In this document: positions 33,131 to 45,800 of the stretch, piece after piece
Numbering within the stretch: the stretch's first letter is position 1
How the letters are laid out: the number at the start of each line of letters is the position of its first letter
From: Halichondria panicea
Taxonomy: Eukaryota; Porifera; Demospongiae; Suberitida; Halichondriidae
Assembly (NCBI RefSeq): GCF_963675165.1
Contig: NC_087384.1
Location: 5,387,182-5,451,181 of the forward strand
DNA: 64,000 nt
Reading direction: 5' to 3'
Program-made: the position numbers and the translations under genes
The notes under the pieces: generated by a model
Told to the model about the DNA's origin: nothing
The model's database searches: none
The model's input: the letters and a program-made list of their open reading frames with translations, nothing else

Positions 33131-36100
33131 TCAGTAAGGAGATCCGTTGAGGATGTGAGCAATCTTGAATGCATCTCCCAGAAACTCATCGAAATCTCTC
33201 AACAGTTCCTCAGTGGTCCAATTGCACGGCTCCCTCAGCTCTCCTCCAGGCAGTCGTACTCCCTCGATCCCCTCCATGTAGTAGTACTTGTCTCGTGAGG
33301 GGTGGGTGTCATCAATATTTTTTGGGAATATCTTCTGACCCCAAAGCTGCCAAGAATTAGTAATGCCACTGTAACAGTCTGTTATGGTACTGTCATAAAG
33401 TTGTTATGTGGTGAAATTTACTTATTACCGTATATGCGGCCGCGGCTATTTCATTTTACTGGCAGAGTAGGCTACAATTCGAGAGAGGCCATTGTTCAAG
33501 AGCAGCGTTTATTAGCCCCAGCTAATTCAACAACCTTTAGTTTATCATCAAAAGTTATTTTCACCTGCATAAACTCGAACTTTACCATGAAAAAGTCTTT
33601 GTGAAGCACTAACAAGCTGCTACCTATTTACATGTAGCTATAGCTGCTAGTATTATGAAAGCACCGCGGGTGCTGATGCCTCAGTGTGCCATAACATAAA
33701 GCTACTAATACCTATATACACATTATTTATCATGATGAACATTTTCTGAGAAAACTGGGTATATAATGATCGACCATGATTGTTGTTAAAAACAATTGAT
33801 GCCAAAAGTTCTAGTCTAAAATTAATGGCTGCATCAGCAGAGCCTTGCAGCTCTCTTCAGTTCTCACTCTTGTAGCTATACCAATAGCTAGCGTTCTAGT
33901 GCAGAGCTAACTACTAAGTAGAGTAGTAACACTACATGGACAAGTTTTTCTACGCACTCTTCCAAAAAGACTGCAATGGCATTCGAAGTAAGCTAAACTG
34001 TGACTAGGAATAACTCGAGAACGAAGCATTATTTTGCAAATCCACAAATTATAATCCAAGAAAACATGACTAGAAGCCTATAGAAACTCTTAGTTGCATC
34101 TCATTGATGCTTGAGCAGCTGCATGCATGCATGTATAGCAGTCTACACAGACACAGACACAGACACAGACACACACTACTGTATACTTCGCTTGCGCATG
34201 TGCACCGAGGCATAAATATGGCTGCCACGTGCAGAAAAGATAAAGTCAAAGTTCAGAGCCACTACTAAATGTTGGCAAATGAGGCTACTAAACTATTTGA
34301 GAGTGGCCTCTGCAAGTATATATACGGTTACCGCCTAATATATCACACAGTGTGCATCTACTGTATAGCGGGAAATTTTCGTTATTTGGCTCCAGAGCGC
34401 TCAGCAAAAATTTTTATGGATCTAATATTCGCATTTCAATCCCAGGAAACCACACCCATCAATAGCTTTGCATGTGAAATACTGGTGCGTGGGAGTTTTA
34501 ATTTTCGTGTCTTTTGTTAGCCCTCGAAAAATGGGCACCTCACGAACATTTCCCGCTAACTGTACACGCTAATTTCAAGCACATCAATTATATACATACA
34601 TGTAACTGCACGTATTATAGGTTGTGCTTTAATTACACACGCATGCACTATATTAAGCTGCTCCAGTAGGTGTACAGGAATTCTCAACATACCTCGACTT
34701 CTTTTCGTGAGTAGTCAAACTCAGGAATGTCCACTCCTTCATTCAGTGGGGCAGAGTTAACCTTCACAGTAACATTTTTTTCAGAGTCAAAGACGTCAAC
34801 ATCATACTGGGCCAAAATCCACCTACATTTTGAAAGAAAGGTATACTACCGTATATAGTGCAACTTTTTGAGGCACTTAAATTTCGTGGATTGACCTCTA
34901 AAAGTATTTTGTTGATTTTGAATTTCAATATTTTGAAATTTCGTGGGTTGACTGGCTACTTACTGAAAGCCACGCCTTAATTGATATCTAATTGAAGAAC
35001 AATTTGCGTGGAATAAATTTTCATGTAGGACTCACTGCTAACCCACGAAAACAGCGAAAATTAAGCCCCTCGAAAATCGCGCTATATGGTATTAATTAAT
35101 TATGGAGTACCTCCAATAAATTATGTGAACTTTACACGTACTTTTTTTCTGGCTTCCATTTATATTGCCTTTGCACTCGCTGACGAATGTACTGGACTTT
35201 CCAAGAGCTCTCATTGTTTGGAGATGATCCACGAAGAATGACGTGAAGTCTTCTATCGGGACTGTACAAGGGTTATCACAAGACCAACATAATTATGCAT
35301 GTTCTATACATGTACACGTATAGGTAACTCACAGTCTGCACAGAGAATTAGTAATGGTACGGGCTATCTGATACGGTTTACTCTTTTGGTGCTCAGCCAG
35401 CAAGATGCATTCGGTACATTCAGATATCCTGAAGTCATACTTGCTGAAGAGAAAAAATGACTGATTGAAAATAAATACCAATCTGATAATACTTACTGTC
35501 CTGGTAAACCAATATTTAATTTTGCTCGATTCTCAAACGCTTGCTTTCTGTACACAGCATCCAGATAAAACACATCACCACCTTCATACACAGCGATGAC
35601 AGCTGAGTAGATTCCTTCATCTTTACCCTCCACTACGAACTTCAAGGTCATTCTGGTGACCATTTCTTTATCGAGCAGCTCCCTCCCAGCAAACAGTCGC
35701 CCAATATCAGCTTCTGTCACTCTGGGTAAGACAAGCAAAAAAAGTCAAAATGCAATGTTTTTGCATCTTACTGGGTGTTGAAAGCCGTTTTTCTTAGCAA
35801 CTTGGATCTTATCCACTCTCGGTGAGTTAAGCTAGCAGAAAGTGCCTTTTCTGGATTTATTTTCCAGTACAAGTGCCCAAATCTGTGTTTATTTGGATCA
35901 GATTACAATGGCATTTACGTTTGCTATATATATGTTACCTTGCTTCAAGTCCAACCTTGAAGTCACCTTTACTGCTACTGTTTTCGATGCTTTTAAAGAA
36001 ATCTGCCAAGCTGTTGGGACGTGTAGTCTGTAAGAGGCGTGACAAATTACCTATCCTCGCTGCTGCTGAACTGCATGTGTGTGTTTGCATGTGAGGGGTG

Positions 36101-36971
36101 GGAGGGGTGGTATAGTTGCAGGGTTTGCATTCAGGTACTGGTTGGGGTCCATAGCGGCAATTTTACATACTAATAGGGTATTGAAATAACGGTTGACCTT
36201 TTTTTTAGCAAGTTAATTTTCTTATTTCCCCTCTCTATTTCAAAATCCTGTATAACACCCTGAGATGCATGCTGTACACCATAATCATAACACCTAGTCC
36301 TCATCACACATTACATCACATGTATTATGTATTATGTATAATAGAGTATAGGATTCATAATGATAATACCTTTCAGTAATTGGTTGTACTGATTTATCTT
36401 CAAGGACGTAGTATTCTAGTCCACGTGTAAGTGGAGGAAGATATTGTTGGCATTGCATATCAATTTTCTTGGCAGTGATGCGAGCATTTGAAGAAGCAGC
36501 ACTTGAGAAGCTATTATTCACGGATACCTATATACACGTAACGAACATTTTTTTAGGATAGACTTATCACACGCATGACAGTATAATTATGTAAAAATTC
36601 TACACAGCAATAAAGTGCATGAATTGTATATAATTATGCATGAAGCAGTTATAATGACAATTGTGCATATAAATGTACCCTTGGATCTATCCAGTAGTAC
36701 TTCTTAGCAAGACTACTAGCTAGAGTGATCTCCTCCATTTCATACAGAGCATCGATGACATCCTTCCAGCAAGCATCAGGCTTATTCCTCAACCATTTAT
36801 CAAAAGCCGCTTGCTTTTGTTGCTCAATATCATTTGGAATATTCTTCTCTATCTTATCGTTTTCAAACTTTTCCACTCCCAAGTTAATCATAAGCAGCTG
36901 CCATGTAACGATAGAGTCGAGTTCTTTCAGCAGATCCTTCAGTAAGGGCCTTGACTTCATATGTGGCTTCT
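33131..36971 (-). CDS. DD-R copy 2: Death-domain protein with uncharacterised C-terminal region
   Basis: Exons (minus strand): 36971-36679, 36527-36370, 36027-35939, 35721-35497, 35443-35333, 35261-35142, 34822-34693, 33346-33131. The first of these holds a Death domain (WQLLMINLGVEKFE, AFDKWLRNKPDACWKDVI, ITLASSLAKKY). Later exons encode conserved but unrecognised sequence: RVTEADIGRLFAGRELL, VFYLDAVYRK, CTECILLAEHQ, RRLHVILRGS, WILAQYDVDVF, YYYMEGIEGVRLPGGEL and EEFL/DEFLGDAFKIAHI, ending in TGA. Phases agree everywhere except between exons 2 and 3, so a tiny exon or another donor was missed there. The ATG first exon found in copies 1 and 3 is absent; translation could begin at Met inside the Death exon (36960). 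No stops or frameshifts, unlike copies 1 and 3. Role unknown; Death domains imply an apoptosis or immune adaptor. Confidence 0.6.
33650..34215. repeat. Dispersed element of the ATGCCTCGGTG family
   Basis: Same family as at 6780-7155, here with a longer middle and an AGACAC repeat before the CTTGCGCATGTGCACCGAGG end. In the last intron of DD-R copy 2; the matching element of copy 3 is at 44090-44645. Confidence 0.6.
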
Positions 36972-37019
36972 CTGCATGTGAATAATTATAATAAAAAAAG
37001 TCATTTATCCCAATTTTAA

Positions 37020-37980
37020 ACTGCTTGGGACAGTGCAGCTTGGCCGAAATAGCGCATTTCAGAAAATAGCCGTGGCTAAAAAAACGACCCTATACTCGAA
37101 TCTAATGACTAATTTTGCGGTTCTCTCTATTAAAGTGTAATCTGTCAAACTACACCCAAAACATCATAACCGGCCGTAATAAACGTGTAAAATAAAAAAA
37201 CCTAGTTGGGCCAACCCAGTACTGTGCGCGCGGCCATGGCCAGTATATATGGAATAGCGAGTGGCTGCATTTCAGGGCGAGTTTTGTGCAGTAAACATCT
37301 AGCTAGCAATCCGTACCAAACGAAATGGCCAGTATTATCGAGGTGGCCGTACTTCAGAGAGCTGGAATAGTGAGAGTCTAGTGTAGATCTACCCTAAAAT
37401 CAAAAGTTTGACCCCGTTAATAACTCTCGCTAATCCGGCTCTATGCATGAAGTACGGTCACCTCGATACAACGGTCATTTCATTTGGATAGCTTGAACTG
37501 TACTGGACAAAACTCGCCCTGAATGCGGCCACTCACTATTCCGTACTGGTTAGCTCTGGCTACCCCAAACTATATAGGCTTTTAATATTGCATATTACGG
37601 TCAGATATATGAGGTTTTGGGTATGGTTTGGCAGATAAAATTGGACTTTCGTTAATCCGGTCACCCTTAGGCAAAATAGCGAGGTCGCTGCATTTCAGAA
37701 AATAGCCGCAGCTAAAAAGCGACCTTACTTCGAATCTAACGATAATGAATCATTATGATCATTATGCTCTCTATTTAAATTTTATCTGCAAACCCCACTA
37801 AAAACGGCCGTATTAAAATTAAAAGCCTAGTTTCGGGCAGTAGGAACTGACCAGTATACGGAATAGCGAGTAGTTGCATTTCAGTTTGTGCATGCAATAA
37901 AGATCAATTAAGCTAGCAATCCGTACCAAACGAAATGACCGATAATCGAGGTGACAATACTTTAGAGAGCCGGAGTCTAT
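37020..37980. repeat. Compound foldback repeat
   Basis: Two successive blocks of the 'GCCGCGGC / TTAATCCGG / CGCTATTCCG' repeat, partly in inverse order, as at 10720-11375 and 48480-49000. Similarity with the flanks of the other DD-R copies stops near 37980. Confidence 0.5.
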
Positions 37981-38590
37981 GTACTGTGTCTGGCCCTGTC
38001 TGAATTGATCGACCTATAGTACCGGAGAAAAATTAATAATGAACTCGGCATATGATACTATTATTAATGAAAGCACTGCAGGTGCTGATGTATCGGTGGA
38101 GGTGCCAAAGCTATATAACATAGCTTTATGTGACACACATTATACACACATTATAATTTATCATGATGAACATTTTTGCATTAATGCATGCAGGGCAAAA
38201 TCCAGAATCAGGGAAACTCAAAGAGTGGGTGGTAATGATCGACCATGATTGTTGTTAAAAATGATCGATGCCAAAAGTTCAAGTCTAAATTAATGACAGC
38301 AGCAGAGCCGGCTAGTCTAGTCTCGCGGACCACATTGTAACGGCTGGCTTGCGAGACTAAGCAGAGCTCTCTTCTCACTCTTGCAGCTACCAATAGCTAG
38401 TGTTCTAGTGCAGAGCTGCACTGAAAGCTTCTATCGTTTTATGGACGCTAATGACACCTACTGTATGCCTACACCAGCATCCACGCTTTCGTTGACCAGC
38501 CACTAGCAAGCAACACTCGATGAACATGTTTTTTTGCTACGGACTCTTCTCTTCAAAGAAAAAAGGCTGCAATGGCATTCTAAGTATAAG

Positions 38591-38824
38591 GCCACTCCAA
38601 ATGAGACTGTAGTTTCCCGTCCAACTCGCACTTCCTGCTTTAGCTACCGCATTATTTTTCTAAATATCCATTGAAATTACTTTTTTTCTTGTTCTTTGTT
38701 TACTGTTTGTGGTTGTATGTGTGTATGGTTACATTTTTGTGGGTGATAATGATAATACTGCTCACACCATATAATTTACTAGAGTCTCTGACGGGAAACT
38801 ACAGTCTCATTTGGAGTGGCCTAA
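38591..38824. repeat. TIR element, TAGGCCACT..AGTTTCCCGT family, copy 2
   Basis: GGCCACTCCAAATGAGACTG with AGTTTCCCGTC is matched exactly by the inverse at 38797-38824. About 232 bp. Inserted within the longer ATGCCTCGGTG-family element (38060-38990). Confidence 0.8.
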
Positions 38825-38877
38825 AGTAAGCAAAACAACGAAGCATTATTTTGCATTAAGTCCATGACTATAGAAGC

Positions 38878-40399
38878 CTATAGAAATGGGTCTGTAGAAA
38901 CTCCTACTTGCACTTCATTAATCCTGTACAGCAGTCTACACACACACACACACACACACACTACGGTATATATACCTCGCATGCGCATATCGATTGTGGC
39001 CATGTCCTCAGGTTCAGTGGCCTCCTCAACCATCTTTTGATATGGTTTAAGAGAAGCTCCAGCTCCAGCTCTAATTATAGGTGCTAAATGACTAACCTGT
39101 ACATTCTCTTTCGAGTGATAGCTTGAGAACCCCCTTCTGCACCTGGTCACTGATCATTGCTCCTACAGCAGTAGGCACTAGCCATGTAACCAGTAGTGAG
39201 CTTTCCTGGAGGTCAAACAAAGAAAGGGCTAGCGGGGAGAGCAAACACGTTTTGGCAAGACTCTTCCTGAATGTGTCTACTTCCTCGAGAGTTGTAGTAT
39301 GAACATCACAAGCAAATTTTGCTTTTAGATGAGAGTAACCAGCAGGAGGATCTGAATTTCTCGGAAGATAGTTAAGTGTATCTCTAACAGGGGTTTTCAT
39401 TCTGAACTGTCTCATGTCTTCAGCGTAGCTGCTCATGTCTCGTTTCAGACTATCACTACCAAATTGCTCTATGATATGCTCAAGAAGACTGAAATCAATA
39501 AAGCTCAAGTAGAAATTGAGATGCACAAAGATGCTTTCGATCGACTTAGCTTCTTCAAACAAGGAATAGTTTGATAAGATAAAATCTTTGTTTTCACTTG
39601 TGATAGGGCTTGGCAAATTCATGAGTGTTCGGCGGAAATCAGTCACAGGTATTCGTTTCTCAGTTATCTCCTCGAGAGCTATCTGTCGTAGATCCCTGAA
39701 CCTCCTATCAAATTCGTTTATGTGGTCAGCAATTGTAATGCCTAATGAAATGAAATGTAAATTGATTACCATACCAAAAGTACGTTAAAAGATTACCTAT
39801 CGCCAAATTCGGTTCAACTGGGTCACGAATTGGTGGCCCTGTCAGAGGTGATTTTCTATCTATATAACAGAAACAAAAAATTAATATAAATTGCTTGATA
39901 ATAATTCATAATTATATTGAGCTACTAGATTTAACCTGGTGCAGGTGACAAGGACACAGCATCTTCTTTATTCGGCCCACTGGCTTGTGTTTGGATGACT
40001 GGAACACAAGAAATGATGAAAACACAGATTGTAGCTATTTCAAGTATAAATTAACTCACAAGTCCTACACACTTGGTCAGCCAAAGCTCCTTCACGAAGA
40101 CCAATCAAAATCTCCAACAACGACCGATAAGTGAAGTCACGGATAACATTTTCCCATTTCCTTAAAGCTTCATACATGGCCAGTTGATTTCCATTACGCT
40201 TAGAGGCAATGGTTTCCAGATCTGCTATATCGGCATTATTGAGATCAAACCCTGGCTTTCTAACAAACTTATTATAGCTGCCAAGTAAACCAGCCAGGCT
40301 CCACAATTGTTCCTGCTCAATTCTTTGGTCTAGCTGGGTGTCTGTTACTCCAGTCTTCTGCTTCAGAGTAATACAGAGCTGGCTATACCTTGTAGCCAT
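38878..40399 (-). CDS. Death-domain protein with conserved helical C-terminal region
   Basis: Exons (minus strand): 40399-40060, 39998-39936, 39859-39797, 39741-39097, 39083-38878; phases agree throughout, giving about 438 residues. Residues ~25-112 are a Death domain (LWSLAGLLGSYNKFVRKPGF, DIADLETIASK, ALRKWENVI, TYRSLLEILI). Two short linker exons follow. Residues ~155-370 hold a helical region with FYLSFIDFSLLEHIIEQFGS, RDMSSYAEDM, TLEEVDTFRKSL and TWLVPTAVGAM, which I recognise only as a recurrent region of uncharacterised sponge and cnidarian proteins. The last exon begins APIIRAGAGASLKPYQ and runs into a (CA)n repeat that would encode VCVCVCVC, so its true end is uncertain. First exon resembles the gene at 147-469. 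Likely a cytosolic adaptor in Death-domain signalling. Confidence 0.65.
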
Positions 40400-40439
40400 C
40401 TTGTAATAATAATTTTTAATTGCGTTTTATTATTAGCGC

Positions 40440-41340
40440 GTATTAATTTAGCGATCATTACAAATTCACTAAAATGAGTACCAGTTTATAATCAATAATT
40501 ATGTGGGTTTCTGGACACGTTTTTTCCAGCTTTTACACTCTTGTAATTTTTGGACCTTAGTCGTTATGTTCTTCAAATCTCTTTCTAACCGAAACCGCAC
40601 AAAAAACTGTCAATTTTGAGAGGATGACTGTGTAGATATAATAATTTTTTAGCCAAACTACCTATAGATATTGTGACAAAGACCTTAATTAGCCAGAAAC
40701 CGTTAAGTTAGTCTTTTCTCTCCCTAACAAATTACCCAGCACTATATATAACAATTGTAATGTTTACTGTTCTGGATGCACTATATAGTTTGCAGCTTTC
40801 GCAGTGAGTGCAGTGATTTGGCCGGTAGATATTATGAGACAGGGGAGCACATGGGCCATGGGCCATGACACCATTGGTCTATAGCCATTCCGAGTTTTGT
40901 CCACATTTATTTGAACCAAACTATTTCACACCCACTTGACTGACTATTGAGGTAAATTATTTAGTTGGGCATAGCCAAACCCTGGACGCTGAGGATTCGG
41001 CTCCGCCCAACTATGTCAAGCAACTGTAACACTAGTGCATGTGGCAGATTTTCTTGCACACGAGTAACGAAACTGCAATCGCCAACGGCCTTCAACGTAA
41101 ACAAACTGTGGTCATAATTTGAGAAATAAGCTAGATTTCCAAATCCATGAGTTAAAATCCACGGAGAAGCTACACCTGCATATAGCAACTAAATATGCAT
41201 AATGGTGCATGCATGTCAGTCAGTCAGTAAATTTAGTACATGTACCGTGTTACTACCGGATCAAAATACAATAATACGGTATAGATATAGATCTATATGC
41301 ATGCACACACACAAACACGCTATAATTATCGTCTGCCTCT
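40440..41340. repeat. Duplicated non-coding block
   Basis: No gene. Matches 11.84-12.8 kb and 49.6-50.75 kb, including the TAGCCAAACCCTGGACGCTGA segment. It is the left flank of the second duplication unit. Confidence 0.55.
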
Positions 41341-42876
41341 GGTGCACCGAGACATAATGAGATATCTACGTGGTTATAGGGGTCCAGTAGCTTTGAAATG
41401 TACTCCTGAAAATTGTTCCTTTCTCTGAGAACCTCTGTTTCTCTGCGTCCAGTGTCACCAGCCCTGGTGGACTGGTGTGCAGCCTCAGGGCGTTGCTTGA
41501 CTGAGCCCTGTGCAACTGATCTGTTCTTGTCTTGCATGAGCTCATCAATAACACTGCATGTGGGAGGTCATAAATGTGTTATATAAAGTCAGTATAGCTA
41601 CTTCATCAAGCGGAAATGCACATTCATAAATTCATGATGGTCCCATTCATTCATCCACTTATGAGTGACTGGGCTATCGTAACACTGACAGCATATTTAT
41701 TAATCACATGGCATGGAATTGAAGGCTATTGACTTCGATCTATACTTTTCTGGAAACTATCCTCCTAACGCGTACACGCATCACCTTGTTCTCTCTGCAA
41801 GTCTCTCTTCAAGTTCACCATTTCTCTGCACTTTAGTGCCACACACTCGGCTTTGAGCGTGTTCTGGGAGAGAGGAGATTGTGTAATATACATATAAAAC
41901 GTAGTATACCGAGATTGCGGACGCCCACGTCCAAAATTACGCCCACTTTTGAGTGAAAGTTCCTGCATAGGCTAATTTGATACGCCCATGCACTAGGAAG
42001 TGATGCATTTGTTAGTGAGCAAGTTGTCAAGAAAAGGTTTAGCAGATTATTGTGTAGCTGCATGGTTAGCTGGTTAGCTGGTTATCTTTGTATAGCTAGA
42101 TATAGAGCTATAATATAAGAGACGAGGACAATCTAATCTATAAGAGACGAGGACAATCTTCTCTGAATCTCTCTGACAGAGACTGTTTGAGAGAACTAGA
42201 CACTTTCATGAAATGCTTTAACTGCTAAAAAGCTACGTACTTCTAGTTGAAAAACTTTTTGAAGGTGACAAAAACACTGTTTTCCAATTAATCTAATCGT
42301 TACTCGATTCACGATCATTCCCCACAAGGTCAATACGGTAAAAAGTTATTGTGTCTGCTATGGTCACACAAGGTGAATGCTCTACTGAGCATCTTGTTAT
42401 ACAGTTTTTCATTGACAAGCTTTCGAGAAATGCACAGCCAGTCAGCCATTCCAAGCATGGTTATATACTACTCAGCACCAAATGCAAAGAATTGTTCTTT
42501 TGTTCATAATAGGTGTTGCACTACAGCCTTGGTTCCAGGCCAATTTTTTTCTACTGGAACGCTGTGTCAAAAAAATGGGAATCTAGTCGTGCACTAATGT
42601 AAAATTTTAGCAAATTATACCGAAAACTAGTCCGTTCACTAGGAATAACCATAATTATAGTTGATCTCCACAACTGAAGCTATGGCTTATATAATTATGC
42701 ATGCCCTCTATTGGCTTGGCCAAGAAGGTTTGCATCACCCATGCAATAGACACCAAGCCGCATTTTTCACTGAGTGTTGCAAACTCACAATAATTATTGC
42801 TCCCACTAACTTACTACAGTTTCCATAGCTTTACTGGTCATTTTGGGCTGCTTTGATCTTGGAGCCATGGAAACCT
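41253..42876 (-). pseudogene. CENP-Q-like 3' fragment, copy B
   Basis: Same three-exon tail as copy A with the same breakpoint in exon 3 (~42876). More damaged: two extra bases in the 77-base exon (41863-41785), two extra in the last exon near 41512, four extra near 41533, and the TAA stop has become TAT, so the frame runs on to 41253. Clearly non-functional. Confidence 0.75.
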
Positions 42877-45800
42877 TTCCTTCATCTTTCCCTGCATGTA
42901 TATACTGTAGGTATATTCAATGGCATAATTCATAAAAAACAAAACAAAAAAAAAAACAGCTTTAAACAAAATAATTGACCTATATAGATCTACCGACTTC
43001 CAACTTGTCTTGCAAGACTCAACTTTCCACAGGACTGCATACATTCACTAATTTTAAGTTGCAAAAAGTCTCTGAAGCTCCGCCCACATCATGCACATCC
43101 ATGCATATTCTGGAACACCGTTTAATCCAAAAAGCTTGCAAAATTCATGTATTAGATCTAGTACGTCAGCTATACTCTCTAATATTCATTTTCAATTTTG
43201 AAGTGCTCTTTAACACCTTTGAAGAATGCTTTTCGTAGATTGCTGCCCAAATGCATGCATAGTACAAACTCAGTGGCTTCAGTTCCAGCAGATCCATATA
43301 TTTTCCTCGTCATCATCGCAACATTACTGTTTCTGAGTTGCAGCAGAATCAGATGTAGATAAAGATAATTTTATTACACGACCGTGTTACCTGACGCATG
43401 TTGATGTCTGATGGAGTTCGGCTACCGTATATACCTCGCTTGCGCATGCGCACCAAGATGACTTTTTGTGTGAACAAAAAATAAAGGCATGCAGCATAGG
43501 TGATTATTCATATACTATATACATTGCAGAAATTAATTCACGAATCAGTTCACGTTATAAAGGTTCAGTAAGGAGATCCGTTGAGGATGTGAGCAATCTT
43601 GAATGCATCTCCCAGAAACTCCTCGAAATCTCTCAACAGTTCCTTAGTGGTCCAATTGCACGGCTCCCTCAGCTCTCCTCCAGGCAGTCGCACTCCCTCG
43701 ATCCCCTCCATGTAGTAGTACTTGTCTCGTGAGGGGTGGGTGTCATCAATATTTTTTGGGAATATCTTCTGACCCCAAAGCTGCCAACAATTTGTAATGC
43801 CACTGTAACAGTCTGTTATGGTACTGTCATAAAGTTGTTATGTGGTGAAATTTACTTATTACCGTATATGCGGCCGCGGCTATTTCATTTTACTGGCAGA
43901 GTAGGCTACAATTCGAGAGAGGCCATTGTTCAAGAGCAGCGTTTATTAGCCCCAGCTAATTCAACAACCTTTAGTTTATCATCAAAAGTTATTTTCACCT
44001 GCATAAACTCGAACTTTACCATGAAAAAGTCTTTGTGAAGCACTAAAAAGCTGCTACCTATTTACATGTAGCTATAGCTGCTAGTAGTATGAAAGCACCG
44101 CGGGTGCTGATGCCTCAGTGTGCCATAACATAAAGCTACTAATAGCTATATACACATTATTATCATAATGAACATTTTCTGAGAAAACTGGGTATATAAT
44201 GATCCGACCATGATTGTTGTTAAAAACGATTGATGCCAAAAGTTCTGGTCTAAAATTAATGGCTGCATCAGCAGAGCCTTGCAGCTCTCTTCAGTTCTCA
44301 CTCTTGTAGCTATACCAATAGCTAGCGTTCTAGTGCAGAGCTAACTACTAAGTAGAGTAGTAACACTACGTGGACAAGTTTTTCTACGCACTCTTCCAAA
44401 AAGACTGCAATGGCATTCGAAGTAAGCTAAACTGTGACTAGGAATAACTCAAGAACGAAGCATTATTTTGCAAATCCATAAATTAGAATCCAAGAAAACA
44501 TGACTAGAAGCCTATAGAACTCTTAGTTGCATCTCATTGATGCTTGAGCAGCTGCATGCATGCATGTATAGCAGTCTACACAGACACAGACACAGACACA
44601 CACTATACCGTATACTTCGCTTGCGCATGTGCACCGAGGCATAAATATGGCTGCCACGTGCAGAAAAGATAAAGTCAAAGTTCAGAGCAGCTACTAAATG
44701 TTTATTTTTACTGGCAAATGAGGCTACTATACTATTTGAGAGCGGCCTCTGCAAGTATATATACGGTTACCGCCTAATATATCATACGTACAGTGTGCAT
44801 CTCTACCGTATAGCGGGAAATTTTCGTTATTTGGCTCCAGAGCGCTCAGCAAAATTTTTATGGGTCTAATATTCGCATTTCAATTCCAGGAAACCACACC
44901 CATCAATAGCTTTGCATGTGAAATACTGGTGCGTGGGAGTTTTAATTTTCGTGTCTTTTGTTAGCCCTCGAAAAATGGGCACCTCACGAACATTTCCCAC
45001 TAACTGTACACACTAATTTCAAGCACATCAATTTATACATGCATGTAACTGCATGTATTATAGGTTGTGCTTTAATGACACACACCATGCCATGCACTAT
45101 AGTGAATGGTGTGTAATATTAAGCTGGTACAGTAGATGTACAGGAATTCTCAACATACCTCGACTTCTTTTCGTGAGTAGTCAAACTCAGGAATGTCCAC
45201 TCCTTCATTCAGTGGGGCAGAGTTAACCTTCACAGTAACATTCTTGTCAGAGTCAAAGACGTCAACATCATACTGGGCCAAAATCCACCTACATTTTGAA
45301 AGAAAGGTATACTACCGTATATAGTGCAAATTTGAGGCACTTAAATTTCGTGGATTGGCCTCTAAAAGTATTTTGTTGATAAATTTCGAATTTCAATATT
45401 TTGAAATTTCGTGGGTTGACTGGCTGCTTATGAAAGCCACGCCTTAATCTTTGCAAGTTATAGCAGATAATTCTAATTGAAGAACAATTTGCGTGGAATT
45501 AATTTTCATGTAGGACTCACTGCTAACCCACGAAAACAGCGAAAATTAAGCCCCTCGAAAATTTCACGCTATATGGTATTAATTAATTATGGAGCACCTC
45601 CAATAAATTATGTGAACTTTACACGTACTTTTTTTCTGGCTTCCATTTATATTGCCTTTGCACTCGCTGACGAATGTACTGGACTTTCCAAGAGCTCTCA
45701 TTGTTTGGAGACGATCCACGAAGAATGACGTGAAGTCTTCTACCGGGACTGTACAAGGGTTATCACATGACCAACATAATTATGCATGTTCTATACATGT

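Noticed and set aside
32532-33604. Plus-strand ORFs of 60-100 codons repeated at 42975-44038
   Set aside because: They are antisense shadows of the last DD-R exon and of repeat DNA; the minus-strand reading has splice sites and phase continuity.
38938-38962. (CA)n run as a regulatory Z-DNA site
   Set aside because: The same run is part of every ATGCCTCGGTG-family element in the window, so it is repeat content and not a site specific to this gene.
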